The notes under the pieces: generated by a model
Seen by the model: only the letters and a program-made list of their open reading frames with translations
The model's database searches: none
Told to the model about the DNA's origin: nothing
Program-made: the position numbers and the translations under genes
Part shown: piece after piece, positions 22,654 to 30,219 of the stretch
Layout: each line of letters opens with the position of its first letter
Numbering within the stretch: the stretch's first letter is position 1
Assembly: GCA_913778085.1 (NCBI GenBank)
Contig: CAJYXJ010000007.1
Coordinates: 1 to 48,530, forward strand
Source: an uncultured Chryseobacterium sp.
GTDB taxonomy: Bacteria > Bacteroidota > Bacteroidia > Flavobacteriales > Weeksellaceae
Length of the DNA: 48,530 bases
Direction of reading: 5' to 3'

Positions 22654-22736
22654 ATTTGTCAGATACAATAAAAAAACCTAACAGATTGAAAGCCTGTTTG
22701 ATTTAGTTGATATAAGGATATTGATTAAATCTAATT

Positions 22737-22994
22737 TTAGTCAATGCCCAACCGATCCATTACACAACCAACAAATTCTTCTCTCGGATTGTTTCCCATA
22801 TTTTTATCACAACAGTCTGAAATAGCCGTTCTTATTTCGTCTTCTGAAAGTTCATCATGAAATTTCAAAATCTTATCTACTAAAAAATTCTCTTCCCAGA
22901 TCTCGCTACAAGCGAAAAAGTTAGCATCTCCTTTTTTCTTTTTACGATTATCATAATCTGACCAATCATCTCCTAAAATTTCCTTTTTTGACAT
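22737..22994 (-). CDS. Small acidic hypothetical protein
   Basis: This 85-residue cytoplasmic protein has a basic patch (NRKKKKGDA) near residue 16 and a helical remainder with three Cys (ISDCCDKN, VGCVMD). No signal or span is present, and I recognise no family. Its first ATG has a -7 box (TATATTTG, 23030-23023) about 28 nt upstream. It is AT-rich, like other small unknown genes here, and stands alone between tRNA-Ser and the gene at 23190. The call rests on the coherent frame and the upstream box. Confidence 0.65.
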   Translation of the reverse strand: MSKKEILGDDWSDYDNRKKKKGDANFFACSEIWEENFLVDKILKFHDELSEDEIRTAISDCCDKNMGNNPREEFVGCVMDRLGID

Positions 22995-23022
22995 AATTAA
23001 ATATTTTTTTGTTTATCAACTA

Positions 23023-23030
23023 CAAATATA
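23023..23030 (-). promoter_or_regulatory. -7 box for the gene at 22737
   Basis: The minus strand reads TATATTTG. No matching -33 TTG is at the usual distance. Confidence 0.4.
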
Positions 23031-23089
23031 TTCCTGACTTTCTGAAAGTGCTTACGGTTTTCCACAACAGAATTATCTTTTTTATTACT

Positions 23090-23116
23090 AAAAATCCCGA
23101 TCTGAAAGACCGGGAT
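23090..23116 (-). terminator. Terminator of the gene at 23190
   Basis: On the minus strand ATCCCGGTC pairs with GATCGGGAT (one G-U) around a 5-nt loop, followed by TTTTT. It begins 73 nt after the stop codon. Confidence 0.75.
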
Positions 23117-23189
23117 GAGGCTTGAAAAGAGTACCAACTAATTTTCAAACCATTGAGCTATATGATGAATGTGAAGGTGGTGTCTGGAA

Positions 23190-23879
23190 TCAGTTGCACA
23201 TCGTCAGGAACTGATGGCTCATCTGGACCCTGAATTTGGCTTCCGATCTTAGTTTAAAATACAGCATGCTTTCAAAGGCACGGACTTCTTTCAATTTATG
23301 ATCGATAAATTCTGCGATCTGAACCACAGAGAACAGGAAATCCCTGTATACGGCAATATTTACGGTTTGCCCCTGAATCGGAAGATAGGCTTTCAGAAAA
23401 GGAAGGGTTGACTGGTGCTTATGATAATCTACACAATAGCCGGCACCTTCCCGGGAAGTAATGATGTCGCACCGGTTGATGAAATCCAGGATATTTCCGG
23501 TTTCCCTGATGTTGTTTTTAGCCAGATGCCGGTTGATCTTATCTAAAATATGCTGGGCATATTCCATCATGGTAACGGTTTTCCACTCAAACTGATGGCT
23601 GATATTTTTGATAGATTTACCTTTTTCGCAAGCCGTAGTGCAGAAAGAGATCCCGATTTTATCGTAATACGGAAAAAAGCAATCCCTGATCTGAATGGAA
23701 GCATCAGCCTGAAGCCTATCGTTGGTGAAATTATAATATAAATAAGGACTATATATTGCAGAAAGAGTCTTCAGATAGTCTGTCTCGCTGGTGTTGTGAT
23801 ATTCTTCAAACCATTTTTCAAGATTGTCGTAATAGTATTTTTCAAATTCATTAAAGCTTAAATATAAGGGCAGTTCCAT
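23190..23879 (-). CDS. Hypothetical cytoplasmic protein
   Basis: This 229-residue protein has no signal peptide or membrane span. It is rich in Tyr, Phe and His, with two Cys-containing stretches (SFCTTACEKGKS and GAGYCVDYHKH). I do not recognise a family. It is a single-gene unit: a terminator follows, and TAGCTTTG (23907-23900) upstream on the minus strand fits a -7 box. Its frame and codon use look like a real gene. No neighbour suggests a role. Confidence 0.8.
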   Translation of the reverse strand: MELPLYLSFNEFEKYYYDNLEKWFEEYHNTSETDYLKTLSAIYSPYLYYNFTNDRLQADASIQIRDCFFPYYDKIGISFCTTACEKGKSIKNISHQFEWKTVTMMEYAQHILDKINRHLAKNNIRETGNILDFINRCDIITSREGAGYCVDYHKHQSTLPFLKAYLPIQGQTVNIAVYRDFLFSVVQIAEFIDHKLKEVRAFESMLYFKLRSEAKFRVQMSHQFLTMCN

Positions 23880-23899
23880 AACTCTGTTTTTTGATGAAA

Positions 23900-23907
23900 C
23901 AAAGCTA
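23900..23907 (-). promoter_or_regulatory. -7 box for the gene at 23190
   Basis: The minus strand reads TAGCTTTG, 21-28 nt before the start codon. A TTTTG lies 14 nt further upstream, slightly closer than usual for a -33 element. Confidence 0.45.
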
Positions 23908-24003
23908 TACCGCTAAAGCGTCAAAACTCGACGTATTATTTTTTATTTTGTAAATATTTTATTTTACTCTTTAATAAAAAGATAAAGTCCTGATCGGAAT
24001 GCT

Positions 24004-24035
24004 GATCCTTCCACTGCTCTGCACTCAGGATGACA
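24004..24035. repeat. Dispersed TCATCCTGAG...GAAGGATC-type repeat
   Basis: On the minus strand the unit begins TGTCATCCTGAGTGCAGAG and ends GTGGAAGGATC. I recall the pattern TCATCCTGAG-n-GAAGGATC as one of the commonest short intergenic repeats in Bacteroidota. TCAGGA nearby (23991-23996 on the minus strand) can pair with its TCCTGA. Confidence 0.5.
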
Positions 24036-24078
24036 AATGTTTAAATAAAAAATCATCCATCATTTATCAATTACTCAT

Positions 24079-25611
24079 TTATTTGTCATAGTTCCGCATG
24101 ATGTATTCAAAATAGTGAATCATCTTCATATAGTTTTCAATACTCAGATATTCGTTGGTGCTGTGGATGGATTGTTTTTCGGCATCGCTGATTTTAATCG
24201 GCATGAAGCGGTAAATATTTTTACTGACGATCCGGTATTTGTACGCATCCGTCGCTCCAACGGTAAGATACGGTGTCGCAATCGCCGTCGGATGAATTTC
24301 CCGGATCCCAGCTTCGATCAGTTTAAAAGCTTTGGTATCGGTAGAAGAAACTGCGGAAGCTTCTTTTACACTGTCAATCTCTTCAATTTCCACATCAAAA
24401 CCTTTGGTTGCTTCAGCGATATGTGCTTTTACATCCTGGACGGTATTGCCGGGAAGCAGACGGAAATTTACAACGAATTCCACTTCCGGGGACAGCACAT
24501 TGGGCGCGTCGCTCCCTTTCATCATCGTTAAGGCCGTTGTAGTGCGAACCAATGCGTTGGTTGAATTATTTTTGGTCAGCTGCGATAGAAGCACCCGCTT
24601 CAGGAGCCATTGGTTAGCAATTCCCATCCGGTTTACGAAAGACATGGATCCGCCGATATTGGTAAAAAACTGATTGATTAGGGGCGTAATGATTGGTTTC
24701 ATCTGGTCGTGCTCCAGCCTTTGCATGATGACGGCCGCTTTCCCAATCGCACTTTCGGTCGGAGGCATTGAGGCATGGCCGCCCAATCCTTTGACTTTAA
24801 TTTTCACCGACAGAAACCCTTTTTCCGCACAGCCGATCACCGCCACTTCAGAGTTGATTCCTGCTACGCTTCCCTTTTCCAGAATCAATCCTCCTTCATC
24901 ATACACAGCGTCGAATTTCAGGTTTTTCCCGTTAAAATATTCTGCAATTTTAGCAGCGCCTTGTTGTCCGCCGACTTCTTCATCAAATCCGAACGCCAGG
25001 TAAATGTCGCGCTGAGGAATATGTTTGCTTTTAATTAAATTATTCATGGATTCCATCAGGGAAAACAACATTCCTTTCATATCGATCGCTCCTCTGCCGT
25101 AAATCCTTCCGTTGGCCACCGCTCCGGAAAACGGCCCGAAATCCCAGTCTTCAGCCACTTTAGAAGCCGAAGGCGAAGGCTTATCATTCGGTTGAAAAAC
25201 ATTCCTGTTGTGATCTTTTACGTCTGCATCTCCCGGAGGAACGACGTCCGTGTGAGAAAGAAACAAAACAGGATTAAGAAAAGGATCGCTGCCTTTTAAT
25301 CTGAAGACCAGTCCGTACTTGTTGACTTCCGTAAATTCTGCCTCTTCATACACCAGCGGATAAGAAGTTTTCAGATATTCTTTAATCCTATCGAAGGTTG
25401 AATAATCAAATTTCCCCAATTCCCCGGCAGAGACTGTCGGGATTTTCAAACCGCCCGAAAGCCGTTGGATCGCAGCATCATCTTTAATCATTTTCCAGCC
25501 TTCTGTATTTTTTGAATTGATTTTTTTAAACGGATAGGTGAAGGTTTTTATCAAGATGATAACAATTAAAATGATAATGATGCCGATAATGACGAACAGG
25601 AGTTTTTTCAT
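24079..25611 (-). CDS. Membrane-anchored M20-family metallopeptidase
   Basis: This 510-residue protein has an N-terminal membrane anchor (about residues 3-22) and a periplasmic M20 peptidase domain. The two-zinc site is intact: His120 and Asp122 in SHTDVVP, Asp177 in GRGAIDMKG, and the catalytic Glu211 with Glu212 in DEEVGGQQG. The dimerisation domain follows from about residue 270 (GLGGHASMPP). Length and anchor resemble the carboxypeptidase S/PM20D1 branch, which cleaves dipeptides or N-acyl amino acids. It is a single gene with a -7 box (TATATTTG, 25666-25659) upstream. The substrate is not readable. Confidence 0.92.
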   Translation of the reverse strand: MKKLLFVIIGIIIILIVIILIKTFTYPFKKINSKNTEGWKMIKDDAAIQRLSGGLKIPTVSAGELGKFDYSTFDRIKEYLKTSYPLVYEEAEFTEVNKYGLVFRLKGSDPFLNPVLFLSHTDVVPPGDADVKDHNRNVFQPNDKPSPSASKVAEDWDFGPFSGAVANGRIYGRGAIDMKGMLFSLMESMNNLIKSKHIPQRDIYLAFGFDEEVGGQQGAAKIAEYFNGKNLKFDAVYDEGGLILEKGSVAGINSEVAVIGCAEKGFLSVKIKVKGLGGHASMPPTESAIGKAAVIMQRLEHDQMKPIITPLINQFFTNIGGSMSFVNRMGIANQWLLKRVLLSQLTKNNSTNALVRTTTALTMMKGSDAPNVLSPEVEFVVNFRLLPGNTVQDVKAHIAEATKGFDVEIEEIDSVKEASAVSSTDTKAFKLIEAGIREIHPTAIATPYLTVGATDAYKYRIVSKNIYRFMPIKISDAEKQSIHSTNEYLSIENYMKMIHYFEYIMRNYDK

Positions 25612-25658
25612 GGGAATTTGATTGGTTTTTAATTCTTTTGAAGTCTTTCAGAGAATTA

Positions 25659-25666
25659 CAAATATA
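25659..25666 (-). promoter_or_regulatory. -7 box for the M20 peptidase gene
   Basis: The minus strand reads TATATTTG, about 48 nt before the start codon. A -33 TTG is not evident. Confidence 0.35.
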
Positions 25667-25717
25667 GATTATTTTTGCGCCGTTCCCTTTTATAGAATTC
25701 CCTTTTAATAAGAATGA

Positions 25718-25742
25718 AAACCACCGCCGATCGCAGTGGTTT
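25718..25742 (-). terminator. Possible terminator after the gene at 25834
   Basis: AAACCAC (25718-25724) and GTGGTTT (25736-25742) pair around an 11-nt loop containing CGATCG. It lies about 90 nt beyond the stop codon at 25834 and lacks a clear U-run, so termination is tentative. Confidence 0.4.
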
Positions 25743-25833
25743 AATTTTATACTGAAATCACCAGCGATACGTTCGCGCAGCTTGTAGTATAAATAATTCA
25801 GAATACTATAGTTCACACTACCTTTCTTCTTAA

Positions 25834-26223
25834 TTAGCTAACATACTTTTTACAGATTACTAATAAAGCAATTAAGAGCATAAGGCTCAGGAAAAAGTAT
25901 AAAATATTTAATCGATATTTTTTTATCTCCTCTCTTGTATAAGATAAGCTTTCTATTTTTTTTCTTGGGAAAATTAATTTCAGAGGCTGCGCTAATAAAA
26001 AGAAAATTAACATAGGAAATAATAAAAATATCATTATTTGCAATATCCTCATTTCTAAATAAGGTTTAATAAATATCTCAACAAAGGCTCCCGAAAAAAA
26101 AATTATCGGAAAATTATAAGGGAAGCTAAAAGCTAATATCGTCCAATTATATTGCCCCTTTGTCAACCAAACTTTTTCATAATATTTTTTCAAGCACCAG
26201 AATAAATAAGTAAGTGTTTTCAT
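25834..26223 (-). CDS. Small AT-rich membrane protein of unknown function
   Basis: This 129-residue protein has three likely membrane spans (about residues 27-50, 58-80 and 106-125) separated by basic loops, including KLIFPRKKIESLSYTREEIKKYR. No family is recognised. It is visibly richer in A and T than the peptidase gene downstream and has no obvious promoter or partner. Gaps of about 200 nt flank it on both sides, so it looks like an isolated, perhaps acquired, gene. Confidence 0.65.
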   Translation of the reverse strand: MKTLTYLFWCLKKYYEKVWLTKGQYNWTILAFSFPYNFPIIFFSGAFVEIFIKPYLEMRILQIMIFLLFPMLIFFLLAQPLKLIFPRKKIESLSYTREEIKKYRLNILYFFLSLMLLIALLVICKKYVS

Positions 26224-26428
26224 AGATTATGGATGTGCCAGTTGTGGATATTTTTATAAGCATATTAAAAATTACTATGAGAATATGTTCTTTTCCGTAA
26301 GATTATCTTTCAATACTTGAAAAGTACCATTTTAGTGAATTCCCCATCTCCTTATTACTGAAATTGCCGTCATAGGTTGCAAGGATGGGAATACTGACAT
26401 TACTAAAACTCTAATGTGAACAGGTATG

Positions 26429-28147
26429 CTAGGCATTCCCCTCAATCTCTTCTTTCCTCTTTTTAATAAAATCCGTTGGGCGGATCCCGTTGATCTCATA
26501 GAAAAGATCGGAGAAATTCTGCCGGGACGCAATGCCGCATTCCCTGGCTAGGGTTTCGATGTTGTACTTTAAATATTTTTTGTCTTCAAAAAGAAGATTG
26601 GTGATGTAATTGATCCGGAGTTCACTCAGATATTTATTGAAATTTACTTTTTTATATTCATTAACGACCTGGGACAGATAGTTGGAATTGGTTCCGAGCT
26701 GGGCCGCCAGCTTGCTGATCGTCAGTCCTTTTTGGGTAAACTCCTTTTTATCTTCAAAAGTTTTCAGTTTCTGCAATAGTTCTTCTACCTTATTTTCATT
26801 CAGGCTGAATTTCTTTTCTTCAACCAGCGGAATAATTTCCGATTTTTCTTCCTTTTTTTCCGTATTCTGACCGGCCGCAAATTTTTCTTCCACCAGCACA
26901 TACTTCTGCTGAATTTCCTTTGCTTTTTTATGCCTTCTCGTAAGAAGCGCTACAAGCCCTACCGCCCATACGATCAGCACAATGATGATAATGGTTCCAA
27001 GATAATTTATTTTCTGCAGCTTATCTTTTTCTTCGAGTAGATTATTGGTATCGTAATCTTTGTGCATTTTAGGAGAAAGATAGATAAAATCCTTCGACAT
27101 AATGCTGTCCGCTCTCAGGAGCTGACTGGTATAATACAGCTGATGTTTCTCGTTTTTCTCCTTTTTTGAGTAATCGATCAGGATTTCATAATTTTCTCTC
27201 AGCTCGGGCAGCATAAACTGATGCTGCCGAAAAATAGAATCGATCTTTTTAAAATAGATAATGGACTCTTTGGTCCTTTTAAGTCCGGAATAGCTTTTTC
27301 CAATATAGAAATACCCCACAGAAAGCCTTGCGAAATCCCGGCTGCTTTTTATGGCAGGCAATGATGCACTTAGATTCTGAAGGGCTGGCTGGAAGCGGTT
27401 GTTACGGTATTCGGAAATCCCCCTGGAAAGCAGAAAATAGCCTTTTTCAAGATCAAATTCAGGATCCTCACCTATTTCGGAAAAGCCGGTCTCTATGGCG
27501 TCATCAGCTTCTTTATATTTTCCGAGATGCCTGTAGCAGATGATCATCTGGTAGAGGCTGTTCAAATATCCTTTTTTGTTATTGTAAATCTCATTCGGAT
27601 GCAGTTTGGTGATCTGCCTTGTTTTTTCCCGGTAATGTACCAGACATTTCATAAACAGGTCGGAAGCATCTTCATAATATCCCAGATAACTCTTTATCAC
27701 CCCGAGATGATAGAGGTTCTGAAACTTTAAATATTCATTCTTTGTATTTTTCGAATATTTATAGGCTTCCAGATATTCATTAAGGGCAAGCTGGTATTTT
27801 TTATAGTGATAGTAGTAAACAACTCCTTTATCAATATGCGAGATAATCCGGAGATCCTCATTTTTGGACTGGTTTGCCGCCCAGATCATACTATCAGCAT
27901 ATTTCAGCTTATCTTCACTTGAAAAAGAGTAAAAAACCCCGTCTTTATAGCCTTGGACGAGCTTTTCATAATTCTTTTCTCTTTTTGCCTTATTAATATA
28001 CGGCTGAATAAAAGGAAATGCCCTATGGTCGTTTTCGGGAAAATTTTCATATTTCTCGCGCATCTTGTAGAAATCACTATAACCTTCCTGGGACAGGAGG
28101 GCTGTAAAAATTCCGAAAAAAATGAGAAATAATAGTTTTTTGACCAC
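26429..28147 (-). CDS. Membrane-spanning TPR sensor with cytoplasmic AraC-type HTH
   Basis: This 572-residue protein looks like a one-piece transmembrane regulator. It has an N-terminal signal sequence, a long helical periplasmic part with tetratricopeptide-like repeats (about 60-370), a membrane span near 380-402 (GTIIIIVLIVWAVGLVALL) and a charged linker. The AraC helix-turn-helix domain comes last (about 465-565; ISKLAAQLGTNSNYLSQVVNEYK and IASRQNFSDLFYEINGIRPTDF). The start is GTG at 28147, which fits the signal peptide; no ATG serves better. TACTTTTG (28186-28179) upstream is a -7 box. It could control the RND efflux operon or the neighbouring genes, but nothing in the sequence proves this. 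Confidence 0.85.
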   Translation of the reverse strand: MVKKLLFLIFFGIFTALLSQEGYSDFYKMREKYENFPENDHRAFPFIQPYINKAKREKNYEKLVQGYKDGVFYSFSSEDKLKYADSMIWAANQSKNEDLRIISHIDKGVVYYYHYKKYQLALNEYLEAYKYSKNTKNEYLKFQNLYHLGVIKSYLGYYEDASDLFMKCLVHYREKTRQITKLHPNEIYNNKKGYLNSLYQMIICYRHLGKYKEADDAIETGFSEIGEDPEFDLEKGYFLLSRGISEYRNNRFQPALQNLSASLPAIKSSRDFARLSVGYFYIGKSYSGLKRTKESIIYFKKIDSIFRQHQFMLPELRENYEILIDYSKKEKNEKHQLYYTSQLLRADSIMSKDFIYLSPKMHKDYDTNNLLEEKDKLQKINYLGTIIIIVLIVWAVGLVALLTRRHKKAKEIQQKYVLVEEKFAAGQNTEKKEEKSEIIPLVEEKKFSLNENKVEELLQKLKTFEDKKEFTQKGLTISKLAAQLGTNSNYLSQVVNEYKKVNFNKYLSELRINYITNLLFEDKKYLKYNIETLARECGIASRQNFSDLFYEINGIRPTDFIKKRKEEIEGNA

Positions 28148-28178
28148 CTTAGTAATTATCTTCTCTACAATCTGGGAT

Positions 28179-28186
28179 CAAAAGTA
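28179..28186 (-). promoter_or_regulatory. -7 box for the TPR/AraC regulator
   Basis: The minus strand reads TACTTTTG, about 31 nt before the GTG start. No -33 TTG at standard spacing. Confidence 0.4.
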
Positions 28187-28716
28187 CATAAAATACCTTA
28201 GTTTTTATCCATAAGGAATGAATTAATAGCAATTATCGAACTATTTCTATTTTACAAAATAATAAATTAAAGATCAGGTCATTAAATATTCCTAATTCAC
28301 GAATTACGACGTCATAATTTATAAATCGAGACAACAAACATTTTTTTTTATCACGCTAAGATTATAATTTCGAACTCAGAAAACTAACAGAAATCAAAAC
28401 TAACTGAGACCATCTTTAAGATTTACATGAATAGAATAGCCTTAAAAAACACGCTAGATAAATTTCGGGGTAAAAACTAATAAAAACATGATGATTCTAT
28501 TCATAAATCTCTACCACCTTCCTTATTCGGAATAATTACTTTTAGGGAAGGCTGGTTTTTTAGAATTTAATTTTTTTATAAAACTAATAACCATTTTATA
28601 GAAATTAATAACCATAGATAATTTAATGTAGTTGCCTGTATTGCAATCAATACGGGAGACAAGGGGAGAAAGGTTTCCTGAAAAGGAATCTTTTATTAAC
28701 GTTTTCAGTTTTAATC

Positions 28717-28751
28717 GAAAAGAGACTGTTCCTTGCGGGCAGCCTCTTTTC
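28717..28751. terminator. Hairpin at the end of the RND efflux operon
   Basis: The 12-bp stem is fully paired only as minus-strand RNA (one G-U), which fits an end for the efflux operon stopping at 28777. A T-run follows only on the plus strand, where the stem has an A-C mismatch. Direction is therefore uncertain. Confidence 0.5.
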
Positions 28752-28776
28752 TTTTTAAAACATTAAGGATTTACAA

Positions 28777-30219
28777 TCACTTCCAGCCTCCGCCTAAGCT
28801 TTTGTAAATATCGACAACTGTACTCAGCTGTTTTTGTTTTGCTTCCACCAGTTCCATTTTGGCATCCAGTGCATCTCTCTGATTCAGAAGAACCTCGAGA
28901 TAATCGGCTCTGGAATTCCGGAACAGCTGGTTCGCAATATCTATCGACTGTTCGAGCGATTTTGTTTCCTGAGATTTCAACTGGTAATATTGGTCGAGAT
29001 TTTTGATTTTCGACATCAGATTTGCCACATCCAGATAAGCATTCAAAATCGTTTTATCATATTCGTATAAAGCCTGGATTTGTCTTGCATCAGCAGACTG
29101 GAAATTGGCTTTAATCGCACTTTTATTAATCAGCGGACCTGCCAGTTCCCCGGCAAGGCTGGCGGCCACAGATTCGGGCAGTTTTACCAGATAGGAAGGT
29201 TTAAAAGCTTCCAATCCGAGTGTTGCGGAAATTTCCAGCGTAGGATAAAATTCTTTTCTTGCCGCTTCCACATCAAGTTTTGAGGACTTCAGTTCCAGTT
29301 CCGCCTGTTTGATGTCGGGACGGTTTGCGAGTAATTGGGACGGAATCCCCGTATAAACAGTTTGCGGAATTGTGGTCATGAAATTCTCCTTCGTTCTGAC
29401 AATCGGCTGAGGATAACGTCCGCAAAGGGCATTGATCTCATTTTCCTTTTCGGTGATTTCCTGGCGGATGGTGTATTCCGTTGCCTTGGATTTTGCCAGT
29501 TCCGCTTCAAATTTCTTCACGGCCAGTTCCGTAGCTGCCGCTGCTTCTTTCTGGATTTTTGAGATTTCCAGTGCTTTCTGCTGAAGCTTGATGTACTGCT
29601 GGATAATATCCAATTGATTGTCCAGAGCAAGCAAATCGTAATAATTATCTGCCACTTCCTCAATCAGGTTGGATAAGACAAAGTTTTTGCCCTCTACAGT
29701 GGAAAGATAATGGGCAACAGCAGATTCTTTTTCCGTTCTTAACTTTTTCCAGATGTCTATTTCCCAGTTGGCCATCAGGCCGCCTTCAAAATTAAATATA
29801 GGATCAGGAACGGCTTTTCCGGGCTCGATATCTGTGCTGGCATCACCGGCTCCTTCGCTGGTATAGCGACCTGCTTTTCTTACCCCGGCACCACCTCCTG
29901 CGGTCACTGTAGGCGTCAGCCTTCCTTTTTTAGCAAGAACGTTGCTCTTGGCAATTTCAATTTCCTGCAGGGTGATCATCAGCTCCTGATTATTTTTCAG
30001 AGAGGTTTCAATTAAAGCTACTAAATTCGGATCGGTAAAGAATTGTCTCCAAGGCGTTGTCCCGCTGTTGTTGTTTGCATCTCCCTGGTCTTCCTGATTA
30101 AATGCCTGAGGTACATTTTCCTTTACCTCATCTTTTATGACGGTCGCCATCGGCGCCTTACAGCTTGCTAAAACAAGCGATAAGGCAATGGCTGCTATAT
30201 ATTTATTATAAATCTTCAT
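28777..30219 (-). CDS. TolC/NodT-family outer-membrane efflux lipoprotein
   Basis: This is the outer-membrane channel of an RND tripartite pump, 480 residues from the ATG at 30219. The lipobox LVLASCKAP near residue 19 marks it as a lipoprotein of the NodT branch. Two OEP domains follow, with long coiled-coil helices such as the stretch around ELAVKKFEAELAKSKATE, and the conserved IPSQLLANRPDIKQAE near the middle. The frame also has an ATG 9 nt earlier (30228); either start overlaps the permease stop by 14 or 23 nt, so translation is coupled. It is the last gene of the adaptor-permease-channel operon. Confidence 0.95.
   Translation of the reverse strand: MKIYNKYIAAIALSLVLASCKAPMATVIKDEVKENVPQAFNQEDQGDANNNSGTTPWRQFFTDPNLVALIETSLKNNQELMITLQEIEIAKSNVLAKKGRLTPTVTAGGGAGVRKAGRYTSEGAGDASTDIEPGKAVPDPIFNFEGGLMANWEIDIWKKLRTEKESAVAHYLSTVEGKNFVLSNLIEEVADNYYDLLALDNQLDIIQQYIKLQQKALEISKIQKEAAAATELAVKKFEAELAKSKATEYTIRQEITEKENEINALCGRYPQPIVRTKENFMTTIPQTVYTGIPSQLLANRPDIKQAELELKSSKLDVEAARKEFYPTLEISATLGLEAFKPSYLVKLPESVAASLAGELAGPLINKSAIKANFQSADARQIQALYEYDKTILNAYLDVANLMSKIKNLDQYYQLKSQETKSLEQSIDIANQLFRNSRADYLEVLLNQRDALDAKMELVEAKQKQLSTVVDIYKSLGGGWK

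Larger units (their letters stand above)
28148..28776. other. Gene-free interval of 629 nt with a hairpin cluster at its right end
   Basis: The left part (28187-28560) is AT-rich with no ORF I can support. The right part holds three hairpins: CCTGTATTG/CAATACGGG (28635-28656), AAGGTTTC/GGAATCTT (28670-28692, two wobbles, then TTATT) and GAAAAGAG/CTCTTTTC extended to CTG/CAG (28717-28751). The last may end the efflux operon; the other two are unexplained. Confidence 0.55.

Noticed and set aside
24115-24531. 138-codon open frame antisense to the M20 peptidase
   Set aside because: A shadow of codon use in the real gene; the catalytic motifs lie on the other strand.
25526-25816. 96-codon minus-strand frame overlapping the M20 start
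   Set aside because: It runs through a hairpin and the promoter region and has no recognisable domain; a gene remnant is possible but unsupported.
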